A DNA stretch of 64,000 nt from Corynebacterium rhinophilum (GCF_030227225.1 NZ_JASPHQ010000008.1:1-64000), one strand, 5' to 3'; shown: positions 35,646 through 45,040, counted from the first letter of the stretch. Program-made: numbers and translations. Notes: generated by a model from the letters alone, not told the origin.

Positions 35646-37694
35646 TTAGGACTCAATTTCCTCTTCCGGCTTTGGATGAACCTGCAAGAGTTCATCGCTT
35701 GGGGTGACCGCACCAGTAGCGCCGCTCACGGAACCAAATTTCTTGGCGTTGGTGACAACGACCGGGGTAATCAGGTTGTAGTTCTTGGACTTGATGAAGT
35801 CTGCGTCAAAGCTGATGAGCTTATCGCCAGCGGACACACGCTGCTTCTTTTCCACATGAACATCGAATCCCTCGCCGCCCAGTTCCACGGTATCCAGGCC
35901 AACGTGGATGAGCAGCTGTACGCCGCTGTCCAGGTTAAGCCCGATCGCATGGCCGGACTTTTGGACGGTGAGCACGGTGCCATCGGCAGGCGCGTAGACG
36001 GTATTGCCAGTTGGCTTCACGGCAGCGCCCGGCCCAAGCTTGGCGCCGGCAAAGATGGGATCCGGCACCTCAGACAGGTCCACGGCCTCGCCCTCCAAAG
36101 GAGAGTCCAGCGCGATGGTTGCCTGTTTCGCCTCCTTGGTGGCGATCCCGGTGGCTGTCGCAACCCCTGCAGCCTGTGCGTTCTCAGAACCGTCCGACTC
36201 ATCATCGGAGGAGCCAAGGACGCGGGACTCGGAGCGGCTAGCAACCTCTTCGACACTCTCGTTATTTTCGCGGGCGATGCGTTCAAGATCGGCCTGCTTT
36301 TCCTCTGCAGTGCGGTAGCCAAACAGCAGCGTGAGGAAGAAGGAGGTGAAGAATGCCACGGCGATGCCGATGATGTAGCCCAGCTGCGGGGACATGGCTG
36401 GAGTGGTCAAGATGGAGGTGAAGACGAAGGCATTAGCGCGGACATCGAAAAGCCCCATCACTGCACCACCCACGGCACAACCTGGCAGCAGGCGGTAGTA
36501 GGTGCGGCGGAAGCGGAGCAAGATGCCGTAGAGAGACGGCTCCGAAATACCGCCGAGCATGCCGGCTGCAAAGGCACCGACGGAGACCTGGCGCATGGAG
36601 TTGTTCTTCTCCCTCATGGAGATGACCATCACGGCGCCGGTGACGCCGAAGCAAGCAAAGTTCCACGCACCCATGGGGCCCTGAATGAAGTCGTAGCCGT
36701 AGGTCGTGATGTTTTGAATCATGATCACGTTGAGCGGCCAGTGCAGGCCCATGGGCACCAGGAATGGGTACAGCAGCGGAATGACAATGGCCAAGATGAA
36801 CGGCGAGAAATCATTAATTTGGAACAGTACCCAAGAGATACCGTTGCCCACGCCGATACCGAATGGACCGAGCAGGAAGGCCGTTGCCGGAATCATGATG
36901 AGCAGGGAGAAGAACGGCACGAAGACCATGTGCACGGCGCCCGGGATGATCTTCTTCAAGCCCTTTTCCACCCAGAACAGGCCGATAGCGGCCAAGATCG
37001 GGGGGAATACCTGAGAGCCGTAAGAGTTAATCACCAGCGGCAGGCCGAATACATTCACGGTATCGCCCTGTTCACCCAGGGACATAAACTCCGGTGTCAG
37101 AAGCGCGGCAGGAATGGCTGCCGAGACCCACATATTCGCACCCAGCTTCTGCGCGGCGGTGGCACCCACCATCACCGGCAAGAAGTAGAAGACCGATTGG
37201 AACATCGCGTGGGCCAAGCGGAAGCCCTCAGGCTGCTCCTCCATCGGCGCGCGGAAGTCTTGAATGCCAACGGTATCTGCCAGTACCAGCAGCGTGATAA
37301 TGAGGGAGGCGCCAAGCAGTGCCCACAGAATCGGGCGGAACGTATCAGAGAGGAACTCGAAGCAATAGTCGATCCAATCGTACTTTCCGCGCACGCCGTC
37401 GTATTTTTTCTTTGATGAGGAGGATTCCTCATCAGCGGGACTTACCCCGGGGTCTTTGATGATTTCGCCGTAGTAGTTAGCCACGCCGCCACCCATGACC
37501 ACTTGGTAACCATGCGAACCCTGCGTGACGGAACCGAGAACGGCCGTATCACTTTCCAGCTTTTCCTGATCTACTTTCCCCACATCAGCGAGTTGAAAGC
37601 GCAGGCGCGTCGCGCAGTGCGTCAGCGATGTGATGTTATCGGCGCCGCCCAAGCTATCGATGATGTGTGTGGAAGTGTCCTTCACAGATGCCAC
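35646..37694 (-). CDS. ptsG: PTS glucose-type permease EIIBCA
   Basis: Sugar-importing and phosphorylating membrane enzyme. The 682-residue protein has domain order EIIB, EIIC, EIIA: phospho-cysteine Cys27 (THCATRLRF) in EIIB; membrane EIIC from about residue 100 to 460, with SWIDY-like DWIDYCFEFLSDTFRPI; a flexible linker rich in Ser/Glu/Ala (about 480-530); and EIIA with the phospho-histidine His597 (LLIHVGLDT). It closely follows the corynebacterial PtsG pattern, so glucose is the likely main substrate. The GTG at 37692-37694 has AAGGAG 6 bases upstream; the frame opens 8 codons earlier. Confidence 0.92.
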   Translation of the reverse strand: MASVKDTSTHIIDSLGGADNITSLTHCATRLRFQLADVGKVDQEKLESDTAVLGSVTQGSHGYQVVMGGGVANYYGEIIKDPGVSPADEESSSSKKKYDGVRGKYDWIDYCFEFLSDTFRPILWALLGASLIITLLVLADTVGIQDFRAPMEEQPEGFRLAHAMFQSVFYFLPVMVGATAAQKLGANMWVSAAIPAALLTPEFMSLGEQGDTVNVFGLPLVINSYGSQVFPPILAAIGLFWVEKGLKKIIPGAVHMVFVPFFSLLIMIPATAFLLGPFGIGVGNGISWVLFQINDFSPFILAIVIPLLYPFLVPMGLHWPLNVIMIQNITTYGYDFIQGPMGAWNFACFGVTGAVMVISMREKNNSMRQVSVGAFAAGMLGGISEPSLYGILLRFRRTYYRLLPGCAVGGAVMGLFDVRANAFVFTSILTTPAMSPQLGYIIGIAVAFFTSFFLTLLFGYRTAEEKQADLERIARENNESVEEVASRSESRVLGSSDDESDGSENAQAAGVATATGIATKEAKQATIALDSPLEGEAVDLSEVPDPIFAGAKLGPGAAVKPTGNTVYAPADGTVLTVQKSGHAIGLNLDSGVQLLIHVGLDTVELGGEGFDVHVEKKQRVSAGDKLISFDADFIKSKNYNLITPVVVTNAKKFGSVSGATGAVTPSDELLQVHPKPEEEIES

Positions 37695-37759
37695 TTCATA
37701 CTCCTTGCATAAAGACAAAACAATAGTCAGTACTCAACTGGCTATTACGTCACACTCGG

Positions 37760-37781
37760 ATTATAAGTGAGAGACAACACA
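37760..37781 (-). promoter_or_regulatory. ptsG promoter with GlxR-like site
   Basis: A perfect TATAAT -10 box (37760-37765, minus strand) lies 66 bp before ptsG. Directly upstream, at 37766-37781, AGTGA-GAGACA-ACACA matches the GlxR/CRP consensus TGTGA-N6-TCACA at 8 of 10 positions. Placed between -35 and -10, such a site would block transcription when bound. Confidence 0.55.
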
Positions 37782-37832
37782 AACAAAAGCCCAATTTAGT
37801 GGCCTTTAGTGGGGATAGTTGCCTTTTTTGCG

Positions 37833-37849
37833 GGCGAAATTACTTCGCC
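37833..37849. repeat. Inverted repeat in the ptsG upstream region
   Basis: GGCGAA-ATTAC-TTCGCC has 6-bp perfect arms. It lies 68 bp upstream of the ptsG -10 box and lacks a U-tract in either direction on its exit side, so an operator is more likely than a terminator. The binding protein is unknown. Confidence 0.4.
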
Positions 37850-37901
37850 GCAGGTCAAGGAACCAGCAAGCGAAAAGTGACAGGCAATCGTTTGCATATA
37901 C

Positions 37902-37917
37902 TGTCATAAAACTCACA
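37902..37917. promoter_or_regulatory. Second GlxR-like site
   Basis: TGTCA-TAAAAC-TCACA matches TGTGA-N6-TCACA at 9 of 10 positions. It lies about 208 bp upstream of the ptsG start, next to the rpsA terminator. It could be a distal GlxR site for ptsG. Confidence 0.45.
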
Positions 37918-37918
37918 A

Positions 37919-37957
37919 AGCCGCGTCCTGTCTCCCTAAAGGAGAAGGACGCGGCTA
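37919..37957 (-). terminator. Terminator of rpsA
   Basis: GCCGCGTCC (37920-37928) pairs with GGACGCGGC (37947-37955), with an inner CTCC/GGAG pair. On the minus strand it ends in TTTGTGAG. It lies about 55 bp past the rpsA stop. Confidence 0.75.
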
Positions 37958-38008
37958 GTGCAGCTGTGTGGAGTTAGGGACTATCTCACCCTAAGCTCCA
38001 AAGGCGTC

Positions 38009-39472
38009 TTAGTTGCCGGCGAGCTTGTCGCGCAGTGCGGCGAGCTGCTCGTCAGAAGCCAAGGATCCGCCAGACTCTGCCTGAGTCTCCGATGCCGGAG
38101 CTGCATCGGTGGAGTCAGAAGAGTAGTTGGAGGATGCTTCAGCGGACTCTGCAGCCTCTGCGGCGGCAGCGCGGTTGCGCTCGATCTGAGCGGTGTGCAG
38201 GTTGAAGCGGCGCTCGGACTCTGCGTAGCGTGCCTCCCAAGCCTGACGCTGCTCGTCGAAGCCTTCCTTCCACTCGTTGGTGTCCGGGTCGAAGCCTTCT
38301 GGGAACACGTAGTTGCCCTGCTCGTCGTAAGAGTCAGCCATGCCGTACTTGGACGGATCGAACTCTTCGGAGTAGTCCTCATCAGCCTGCTTGACGGACA
38401 AGGAGATACGGCGACGCTCGAGGTCGATGTCGATGACCTTGACCATGACTTCCTGGCCAACGGTGACAACCTGGTCCGGAACCTCGACGTGGCGCTGAGC
38501 CAGCTCGGAAATGTGAACCAGGCCCTCGATGCCTTCCTCGACGCGAACGAACGCACCGAACGGAACGAGCTTGGTGACCTTGCCCGGGACGATCTGGCCC
38601 ACAGCGTGGGTGCGGGCGAAGACGCGCCATGGGTCTTCCTGGGTTGCCTTCAGGGACAGGGAAACGCGCTCGCGGTCCAGATCAACGTCCAGAACCTCAA
38701 CGGTTACCTCGTCACCAACGGTGACAACCTCAGATGGGTGGTCGATGTGCTTCCAGGACAGCTCGGACACGTGGACCAGGCCGTCGACGCCGCCAAGATC
38801 GACGAAGGCGCCGAAGTTGACGATGGAAGAGACAACGCCCTTGCGGACCTGACCCTTCTGCAGCTGGTGCAGGAACTCGGAACGGACCTCGGACTGGGTC
38901 TGCTCCAGGTATGCACGGCGGGACAGGACAACGTTGTTGCGCTGCTTGTCCAGCTCGATGATCTTAGCTTCCAGCTCCTGGCCAATGTAAGGCTCCAGGT
39001 CGCGGACGCGACGCATCTCAACGAGGGAAGCAGGCAGGAAGCCGCGCAGGCCGATGTCCAAGATGAGGCCGCCCTTGACAACCTCGATGACGGTACCGGT
39101 AACCGGCTCTTCCTTGGCCTGCAGCTCCTCGATGGCGCCCCAAGCACGCTCGTACTGTGCGCGCTTCTTGGACAGGATCAGGCGGCCTTCCTTGTCCTCC
39201 TTGGTCAGGACAAGTGCGTCAACCTCATCGCCGACCTCGACGACCTCGTCGGGGTTGACGTCGTGCTTGATGGACAGCTCGCGGGAAGGGATAACGCCTT
39301 CGGTCTTGTATCCGATGTCCAGCAGTACCTCGTCGTGGTCAACCTTGACGACGGTACCCCCGACAATGTCACCATCGTTGAAGTACTTGATGGTGGCGTC
39401 TACAGCTGCGAGGAAGTCCTCTGCGGTTCCGATATCGTTGATCGCAACCTGAGGGGTAGTAGAAGATGGCAT
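38009..39472 (-). CDS. rpsA: 30S ribosomal protein S1
   Basis: mRNA-binding ribosomal protein. The 487-residue chain has four S1 RNA-binding repeats (about residues 35-105, 120-190, 210-280, 295-365), fitting the shorter actinobacterial S1. The C-terminal 90 residues are acidic and Ala/Ser-rich with no S1 repeat. The frame opens 45 codons earlier, but the ATG at 39470-39472 starts the family sequence MPSSTTPQVAIND. A 249-bp gap to the divergent methyltransferase gene should hold both promoters. Confidence 0.97.
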   Translation of the reverse strand: MPSSTTPQVAINDIGTAEDFLAAVDATIKYFNDGDIVGGTVVKVDHDEVLLDIGYKTEGVIPSRELSIKHDVNPDEVVEVGDEVDALVLTKEDKEGRLILSKKRAQYERAWGAIEELQAKEEPVTGTVIEVVKGGLILDIGLRGFLPASLVEMRRVRDLEPYIGQELEAKIIELDKQRNNVVLSRRAYLEQTQSEVRSEFLHQLQKGQVRKGVVSSIVNFGAFVDLGGVDGLVHVSELSWKHIDHPSEVVTVGDEVTVEVLDVDLDRERVSLSLKATQEDPWRVFARTHAVGQIVPGKVTKLVPFGAFVRVEEGIEGLVHISELAQRHVEVPDQVVTVGQEVMVKVIDIDLERRRISLSVKQADEDYSEEFDPSKYGMADSYDEQGNYVFPEGFDPDTNEWKEGFDEQRQAWEARYAESERRFNLHTAQIERNRAAAAEAAESAEASSNYSSDSTDAAPASETQAESGGSLASDEQLAALRDKLAGN

Positions 39473-39721
39473 ATTGTAAAAATGCTCCGAATAAATGTAG
39501 GAAATCGTTCGTGGACAACTGCGTGTCTCTCGAATTAAAAGCCCGTCTACACTGCACAAATACAGGAGATAGAGGCCGCATTCGATCCCGCCGCGTGATT
39601 GCCCCAAGCTTTCCTACAATAGCCTGCAACAACCCGTGGCATAGACATGCTTGTAAGAGCCTACATCTGTCCAGCTTATACGGCAAATATTGCACGCCAC
39701 CAAGAAAGGTAGCGCACCCCA

Positions 39722-40453
39722 ATGACTTCGCCCTCTCGCGCCAATCAATCCCACTGGGATGATGATGCGGTCTCTTACCATGCCGAGCACCCCGAGTACC
39801 TCTCCTCTTTTTACTGGTGCCCGGAGATGTTGCACGAGGCCGATGCGCAGTTGCTTGGCGATGTCTCCTCTGCCGCTGTCCTCGAAATCGGCTGCGGTTC
39901 TGCCGCCTGCACCCAGTGGCTCAGCACCCGCGCCCGCTTTGTCACCGGCTGCGATATTTCCCGCGGCATGCTCTCCCACGCAGATCCCGGGTTGGCGCTC
40001 ATCCAAGCCGATGCGCTGGCACTGCCCTACGCCACTGATTCCTTTGACGTGGCATTCTCTGCATTCGGCGCATTACCCTTCCTCGCCGATCTCGATGCCG
40101 CGCTCGCGGAGGTTGCCCGCGTGGTGCGCCCAGGTGGACGCTTCGTATTCTCCGTGACCCACCCAATGCGCTGGATCTTCCCCGATGATCCCACCAGCCT
40201 CACCGCTGAGATAAGTTATTTCGACCGCGCCTATCTGGAACACGATTCCGCCGGGACGCTAACCTATGCCGAATTTCACCGCACCATCAGCGATTGGTTC
40301 CGCGCGCTCCAAGGTCGCGGACCATTCCTCATCGAGGACATCATCGAACCGGAATGGCCCGAAGGCTTAGATACCACCTGGGGTCAGTGGTCTAGGCAGC
40401 GCGGGGAAATTTTCCCTGGCAGCATGATTTTCATCTGCCGCGCCTACAGCTAA
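39722..40453 (+). CDS. Class I SAM-dependent methyltransferase
   Basis: A 243-residue protein with the SAM-binding motif VLEIGCGSAACTQWL near residue 53, GCDIS near 76, and LPYATDSFDVAFSAFGALPF near 99, typical of UbiE/COQ5-like enzymes (Methyltransf_11). The substrate is unknown. It is divergent from rpsA and 10 bp ahead of the RDD gene, with which it is probably cotranscribed. The same arrangement is common beside rpsA in corynebacteria. Confidence 0.88.
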   Translation: MTSPSRANQSHWDDDAVSYHAEHPEYLSSFYWCPEMLHEADAQLLGDVSSAAVLEIGCGSAACTQWLSTRARFVTGCDISRGMLSHADPGLALIQADALALPYATDSFDVAFSAFGALPFLADLDAALAEVARVVRPGGRFVFSVTHPMRWIFPDDPTSLTAEISYFDRAYLEHDSAGTLTYAEFHRTISDWFRALQGRGPFLIEDIIEPEWPEGLDTTWGQWSRQRGEIFPGSMIFICRAYS

Positions 40454-40463
40454 CGTAGAGAAC

Positions 40464-40931
40464 ATGATTGCCGAAAGACTGGGAATTTTCCTGCGCCGCG
40501 CCGTGGCTTGGTGGATCGACGCCTTTCTCGTGGCCGCCATCGTCACCGTGGTGCGGTGGCTGATTAATGCTCTTGCCAGTACCCCCTTATCCGGCCGCCC
40601 CGAAGAGATCTACGAGGCGGTCGCTCTCGCCGTGGTCTTTTATACCTACCGCGTGTGGGTGGAAACGAAGAAGTCTACGTCCCTGGGCAAATGGTCGATG
40701 CAGCTCGAAATCATCCCGGCCCGCTCGCCGTTTGTCACCGCGTGCCTGCGCAATTCGTGGCTGCTGCTTACGCCCCTGACGCTTACTGGTTGGAACATCG
40801 ACGGTATAGTCGTTGCACTTTTAGGCCTTTCGGTTTTAGCCATCGGCCAAACTCCCTTTGACCTCTTGGCTGGCTGCCTAGTGGAAAAGCGACCTCAGGA
40901 GGATTCCACCGCGATGCGCGGCCAAAAGTAA
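40464..40931 (+). CDS. RDD-family membrane protein
   Basis: A 155-residue membrane protein with the RDD signature: an Arg/Asp motif in the first helix (RRAVAWWIDAFLVAA, residues 11-25), then VETKKSTSLGKWSMQLEI near 66-83 and a last helix near 113-135. RDD proteins are of unclear function; some are ion or sodium antiporters. It follows the methyltransferase gene and overlaps the end of the convergent membrane gene by 37 bp. Confidence 0.82.
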   Translation: MIAERLGIFLRRAVAWWIDAFLVAAIVTVVRWLINALASTPLSGRPEEIYEAVALAVVFYTYRVWVETKKSTSLGKWSMQLEIIPARSPFVTACLRNSWLLLTPLTLTGWNIDGIVVALLGLSVLAIGQTPFDLLAGCLVEKRPQEDSTAMRGQK

Positions 40932-41266
40932 TACGCCAAGGCAGCAATAGTAATGGACGCGAATACCCACGAATACGGGAAGGCCACTGCAATCACGGAG
41001 ACCACGGTCATTACACCGGCCGCCTGTCCCCGGTAGCACCACGGGTTCTCGCCTTCCCTGGCGGCGTTACCAGCAGAAAGGAAAAAGCCCAAAACCATGA
41101 CCGCATAGTAAATGAAGTAAAATGTATCGCTGCTTACCGCTTCTTTTAAGCCGCTCTCAGCAATCTGTCCCGCCGGGTATGGGACCATGGCTGCCCACAT
41201 AGACTCAAAAAAGCGCAAGACGAAGGGGCGAGACTTCCACCTAATACGTTTTCCGAGAAACTCCAT
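40895..41266 (-). CDS. Small membrane protein of unknown function
   Basis: I do not recognise this 123-residue protein. It has a short charged N-terminus (GKRIRWKSRPF) and three likely membrane segments at about residues 49-68, 82-96 and 98-113. The ATG at 41266 has no close ribosome-binding site; GGAG is 23 bases upstream. The codon use and length of open frame support a real gene, but with modest confidence. It overlaps the 3' end of the RDD gene, tail to tail. Confidence 0.55.
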   Translation of the reverse strand: MEFLGKRIRWKSRPFVLRFFESMWAAMVPYPAGQIAESGLKEAVSSDTFYFIYYAVMVLGFFLSAGNAAREGENPWCYRGQAAGVMTVVSVIAVAFPYSWVFASITIAALAYYFWPRIAVESS

Positions 41267-41304
41267 GAAATTACTTTAAAATCCTATTCTCCTTCACGCA
41301 CTTC

Positions 41305-42243
41305 TCAGCACTCTTTCCACTGGCGTTCCACGTGGCGTGCCGCATAGGCAGGAATTCCCCAGTCCTCAATCCCCTGTTTATTCCACATGCCGCGCACTTG
41401 GCCGTCGATAACGATGGCGCGACGAAAAATGCCCTGGTTTCCGGGAACGAGAGCGTGGTGCATATCCACTGACATGGCAAAAAGCCGATCTTGGTAGCCC
41501 AGGATATACTCATCAAAGGCGCCTAAAAGCAGCACCGATTTCTTCTTTTTCACCTCTGGTAGCTCTAGGACCTCTGCAGAGACCAGCTCCTCGCCTTCCC
41601 TTCCTATCCGGATAAGGTCATCAGGCAACTTCTCCGCTGCGGGACGAATAAGTCTTTGGGGCAGCTTGCACCACCACGCAAAGTCCTGCACAGTCGCCGG
41701 CCCATGGGTGCGAAAATAGCGCGTCATCAATTCCGTCGTGGCGGCCACCGAGTCGCCGTTAAAAAGGGCCTCCAAGCCGTCTAGCTCGACCGGAGTAATG
41801 AGCTGTTCTTCGCCCGCATAACACGCATGCCCGCTTTCCATGCCGATACGTACTACGTGCCAGAAAGGCAACTCGGGCAAGGCTTGGGCGGCGCGTGATT
41901 TCAATTCTGCGCGCGTTAATGGGGCATCGATAAGCTGCAGCACGGCTTCCCGTACCGCGGCGTCTCCCTTGCGAGGCTTCGCACATAGCTCGGTTATCCA
42001 GCCCATATCCTTGACGGAGGCGGCGAACAACGTATTGCGCATCGCATAGCCGCGCACGATCTCGGAGTTATCCGATTCATTCGGTGCACGCAGTGCCAAG
42101 GACCGGCGCACCGAATGCAGGTCCTGGCCCTGCATGACGCCAAAGGCGCGGACTGCCTCTGCGGCGGTGTGCCAGCGCAGGGCCGTAAGCCCCTGGGCGG
42201 CCAAGCGCATGCGGGCGCGCTCACGCCGGTTAAGCATCATCAT
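41305..42243 (-). CDS. HTH_42 (AlkZ/YcaQ-like) winged-helix protein, putative DNA glycosylase
   Basis: A 312-residue protein of the HTH_42 family. Characterised members AlkZ and YcaQ are DNA glycosylases that unhook bulky and crosslinked bases. Their catalytic motif is Q-x-Q (AlkZ) or Q-x-D (YcaQ); here Gln38-Gly-Gln40 is seen in FGVMQGQDLHS. Several tandem winged-helix domains are expected, and a W-x-K/R-like DNA contact region is plausible near residues 200-230. The start is one of three adjacent ATGs at 42235-42243; a longer frame upstream would overlap polA. It lies 4 bp past the polA stop, a suggestive repair neighbourhood. Confidence 0.72.
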   Translation of the reverse strand: MMMLNRRERARMRLAAQGLTALRWHTAAEAVRAFGVMQGQDLHSVRRSLALRAPNESDNSEIVRGYAMRNTLFAASVKDMGWITELCAKPRKGDAAVREAVLQLIDAPLTRAELKSRAAQALPELPFWHVVRIGMESGHACYAGEEQLITPVELDGLEALFNGDSVAATTELMTRYFRTHGPATVQDFAWWCKLPQRLIRPAAEKLPDDLIRIGREGEELVSAEVLELPEVKKKKSVLLLGAFDEYILGYQDRLFAMSVDMHHALVPGNQGIFRRAIVIDGQVRGMWNKQGIEDWGIPAYAARHVERQWKEC

Positions 42244-42247
42244 CGAA

Positions 42248-44896
42248 CTAGTGGGCCGCGGCGTCCCAATCCGTGCCGGCACCAGCAGAGACCTCGAGTG
42301 GCACATTCAGCTCGATGGCAGAATCCATCTCGCGCTCAAGAATCTCGCGGACTTGATCGGCCTCACCGGGGGCGACCTCCACCACCAATTCATCGTGCAC
42401 CTGGAGCAATACACGGGATTTCATATCGCGCAACGCGCGGTCCACGCGAATCATCGCGACCTTAATGATATCTGCGGCCGTTCCCTGGATTGGGGCATTG
42501 AGCGCAGCGCGTTCCGCGTTTTCGCGGGCCAGCCGGTTATCGGAGTTGAGCTCTGGCAGGTAGCGGCGGCGACCAAAGAGCGTGGCCGTATAACCATCCT
42601 TGCGGGCTTGCTCCACGACATCATCCAGGTATTTCTTCACGCCGCCAAAGCGCTCGAAGTAGCTTTCCATAATGGACTTGGCTTCACCAGCAGGGATTCC
42701 CAGCTGCTGCGAAAGTCCAAATGCGGATAGGCCATAGACCAAGCCATAAGACATGGCCTTTACGCGGCGGCGCAGCTCAGGAGTCACCTGATCGACCGGC
42801 ACATCGAAGACCCTAGAACCGACGAAATTGTGCAGGTCTTCGCCGGCCTTGTAGGCCTCAATCAGCCCGGGATCTGCAGAAAGGTGCGCCATAACGCGCA
42901 TTTCAATCTGCGAATAGTCCGCGGTCATTAGCTGTTCAAATCCCTCGCCTACGATAAACGCCGAGCGAATTTGTCGGCCGGCCTCCGTGCGCACCGGGAT
43001 GTTTTGCAGGTTGGGCTCCGTCGAGGACAAACGTCCCGTCGAGGTCACCGTCTGGTTAAAAGTTGTGTGAATGCGCCCATCCGGTTGGACGGTCTTAATA
43101 AGGCCCTCCAACGTGGTCTTCATCTTTTGGTACTCGCGGTGGGCCAGGAGGTGATCCAAAAACGGGTGCGGGTGCTTGATTGCCAGCTGCTCGATTTCCT
43201 TCGCGGCCGTGGAATAGCCCGTCTTTGTCTTTTTCGTCTTGGGCATATCGAAGGTCTCAAAAAGTACCTTTTGCAGCTGCTTGGGCGAATTCAAATTGAG
43301 CTTGTCATCGCCAGCAAGCTCGCGCGCGGAGCGTTCTTGTTCAGCCACCTGCTCCACGAAGGCATCCTTTTGGGTTTCCAAAATATCGACATCGACCGCG
43401 ATGCCCGTAGTCTCCATGCGTGCCAGGATGGTCACCAGCGGCAATTCCAGGTCGGTATAGAGCTCGAAAGAGTCGATGTCCTGCAGTTCCGCGGTGAGTT
43501 TTTCCGCCAGCTCCATGATTGCCGCCGCCTGATCTACCAGGGAGGAGCTATCGAGCAGCGACATCTGCTCCGAGGCGGCGCCGAGGGATTTTTGAAGGTG
43601 GCGCTGGTAGACATCGGAAAGCTCGTAGGTGCGCTGGCCTGGGCGCAGGATATACGCCGCCAAGGCCGTATCGTGCGCAAGCCCGTTGAGCTCAATGCCG
43701 CGCCCTGCCAGCATGTGGAACGCGGCCTTTGCGGCGTGGAAATACTTAGGGGCCGACGATTCTAGCCACTGGACCAAGGCCTTTTCCTCATCGGCGGAAA
43801 GTTCTCCGAGTTCCACCTGCAGGCCATGATGGTTGCGATCCACAAACGCGATGGCAGAAGCATCACCCTGACTTGGGATGCCCTCGCCCTGCACATACAT
43901 AGCTACGTGCTCGCGGCCAGGTAGCCACTCGCTCAAGGAGGCGTCATCGATAGTGAGCTCTACGTCTGGGGTGTCCGCAGCTTGCTCAGCAGCCTCTGCA
44001 CCATCGTTGGGGATGGCGGATAAGACACGGTCGCGCAGGTTGGTACCAAACTCCAGCTCATCGAACTTCGCGGCGACATCGGCAACCTTGGCTCCCCTAA
44101 AGGCCAGATCATCAGGGCCAACATCTAAGTCCATGTCTGTAATCATCTGGGTGAGCTTCCGGTTCATCTGCACCTGCTCGATGCGTTCGCGGAAGTTATT
44201 TCCCACCACGCCGTTGATTTCTTCGGCGTGCTCTACCAAGGAAGCCAAGTCTCCGTACTTGACTATCCACTTGGTGGCGGTCTTTTCTCCCACCTTGGGA
44301 ATGCCGGGGAGGTTATCGGAAGGGTCGCCGCGCAGAGCAGCAAAGTCGGGATACTGCGCGGGGGTAAGCCCGTATTTATCCTCGACGGCTTCTGGGGTAA
44401 ACCGGTGCAGCGTGGATACGCCCTTCATGGGATAGAGCACCGTGGTCGAATCCGTAACCAGCTGCAGATAATCCCGGTCACCGGTGACAATCAGCGTCTC
44501 GTAGCCCTGTGCCTGGGTGGCAAGGGTTGCCAAAATATCGTCGGCCTCGTAATTTTCACGCGAGAGCGTCGTAATACCCAAGGTCTCTAAGGTATCGCGA
44601 ATGATATCTACTTGGCCCTTAAATTCTTCCGGCGCGGCCTCGCGCTGCGCCTTATAATCCGGGAACATCTCCGTGCGGAAAGTCTTCCGGCCAACGTCAA
44701 AAGCAACCGCGATAGCATCCGGCCTTTCCTCAGAGACGATATTGGACAGCATGGATAAAAAGCCATACACGGCATTGGTGTGCTGACCACCGGAGGTAGA
44801 AAAGTTTTCCACCGGGAGGGCATAAAAGGCACGAAATGCCATGGAATGGCCGTCAATGAGCAAAAGGCGGGTCTTATTGGAAGTCACCTGCCCCAT
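42248..44896 (-). CDS. polA: DNA polymerase I
   Basis: Repair and Okazaki-fragment polymerase. The 882-residue protein has the N-terminal 5'-3' nuclease (LLIDGHSMAFRAFYALP, residues 12-28; YEADDILATLA near 110), a middle region in which the 3'-5' exonuclease catalytic acids (DxE in E. coli) are not recognisable, and the polymerase domain with DYSQIEMRV near 660 and LQVHDEL near 835. Proofreading is thus likely lost, as in mycobacterial PolA. ATG at 44896 is chosen; GTG 44887 or an upstream GTG are alternatives, and none has a strong ribosome-binding site. Confidence 0.93.
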   Translation of the reverse strand: MGQVTSNKTRLLLIDGHSMAFRAFYALPVENFSTSGGQHTNAVYGFLSMLSNIVSEERPDAIAVAFDVGRKTFRTEMFPDYKAQREAAPEEFKGQVDIIRDTLETLGITTLSRENYEADDILATLATQAQGYETLIVTGDRDYLQLVTDSTTVLYPMKGVSTLHRFTPEAVEDKYGLTPAQYPDFAALRGDPSDNLPGIPKVGEKTATKWIVKYGDLASLVEHAEEINGVVGNNFRERIEQVQMNRKLTQMITDMDLDVGPDDLAFRGAKVADVAAKFDELEFGTNLRDRVLSAIPNDGAEAAEQAADTPDVELTIDDASLSEWLPGREHVAMYVQGEGIPSQGDASAIAFVDRNHHGLQVELGELSADEEKALVQWLESSAPKYFHAAKAAFHMLAGRGIELNGLAHDTALAAYILRPGQRTYELSDVYQRHLQKSLGAASEQMSLLDSSSLVDQAAAIMELAEKLTAELQDIDSFELYTDLELPLVTILARMETTGIAVDVDILETQKDAFVEQVAEQERSARELAGDDKLNLNSPKQLQKVLFETFDMPKTKKTKTGYSTAAKEIEQLAIKHPHPFLDHLLAHREYQKMKTTLEGLIKTVQPDGRIHTTFNQTVTSTGRLSSTEPNLQNIPVRTEAGRQIRSAFIVGEGFEQLMTADYSQIEMRVMAHLSADPGLIEAYKAGEDLHNFVGSRVFDVPVDQVTPELRRRVKAMSYGLVYGLSAFGLSQQLGIPAGEAKSIMESYFERFGGVKKYLDDVVEQARKDGYTATLFGRRRYLPELNSDNRLARENAERAALNAPIQGTAADIIKVAMIRVDRALRDMKSRVLLQVHDELVVEVAPGEADQVREILEREMDSAIELNVPLEVSAGAGTDWDAAAH

Positions 44897-45040
44897 ATTA
44901 GGCAACACAATGGACACGGCGATACCCCGCCCAACCTCACCGTCTTGAGCAGGCCTTTTCACCGGAAAGGGACCCCAATTAGGAATTGCGCCAACCCCTG
45001 CGCTAGTATTTCCAACAGTCAAAGGCGCTCGCTTTTGATT

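Noticed and set aside
35676..37415. 579-codon open frame on the plus strand across ptsG
   Set aside because: It is antisense to ptsG, whose EIIBCA domains are unmistakable; the frame stays open because of GC-rich codon bias and has no family likeness.
37958..39538. 526-codon open frame opposite rpsA
   Set aside because: Antisense shadow of a highly biased ribosomal gene; translation shows low-complexity Leu/Asp/Val text without any domain.
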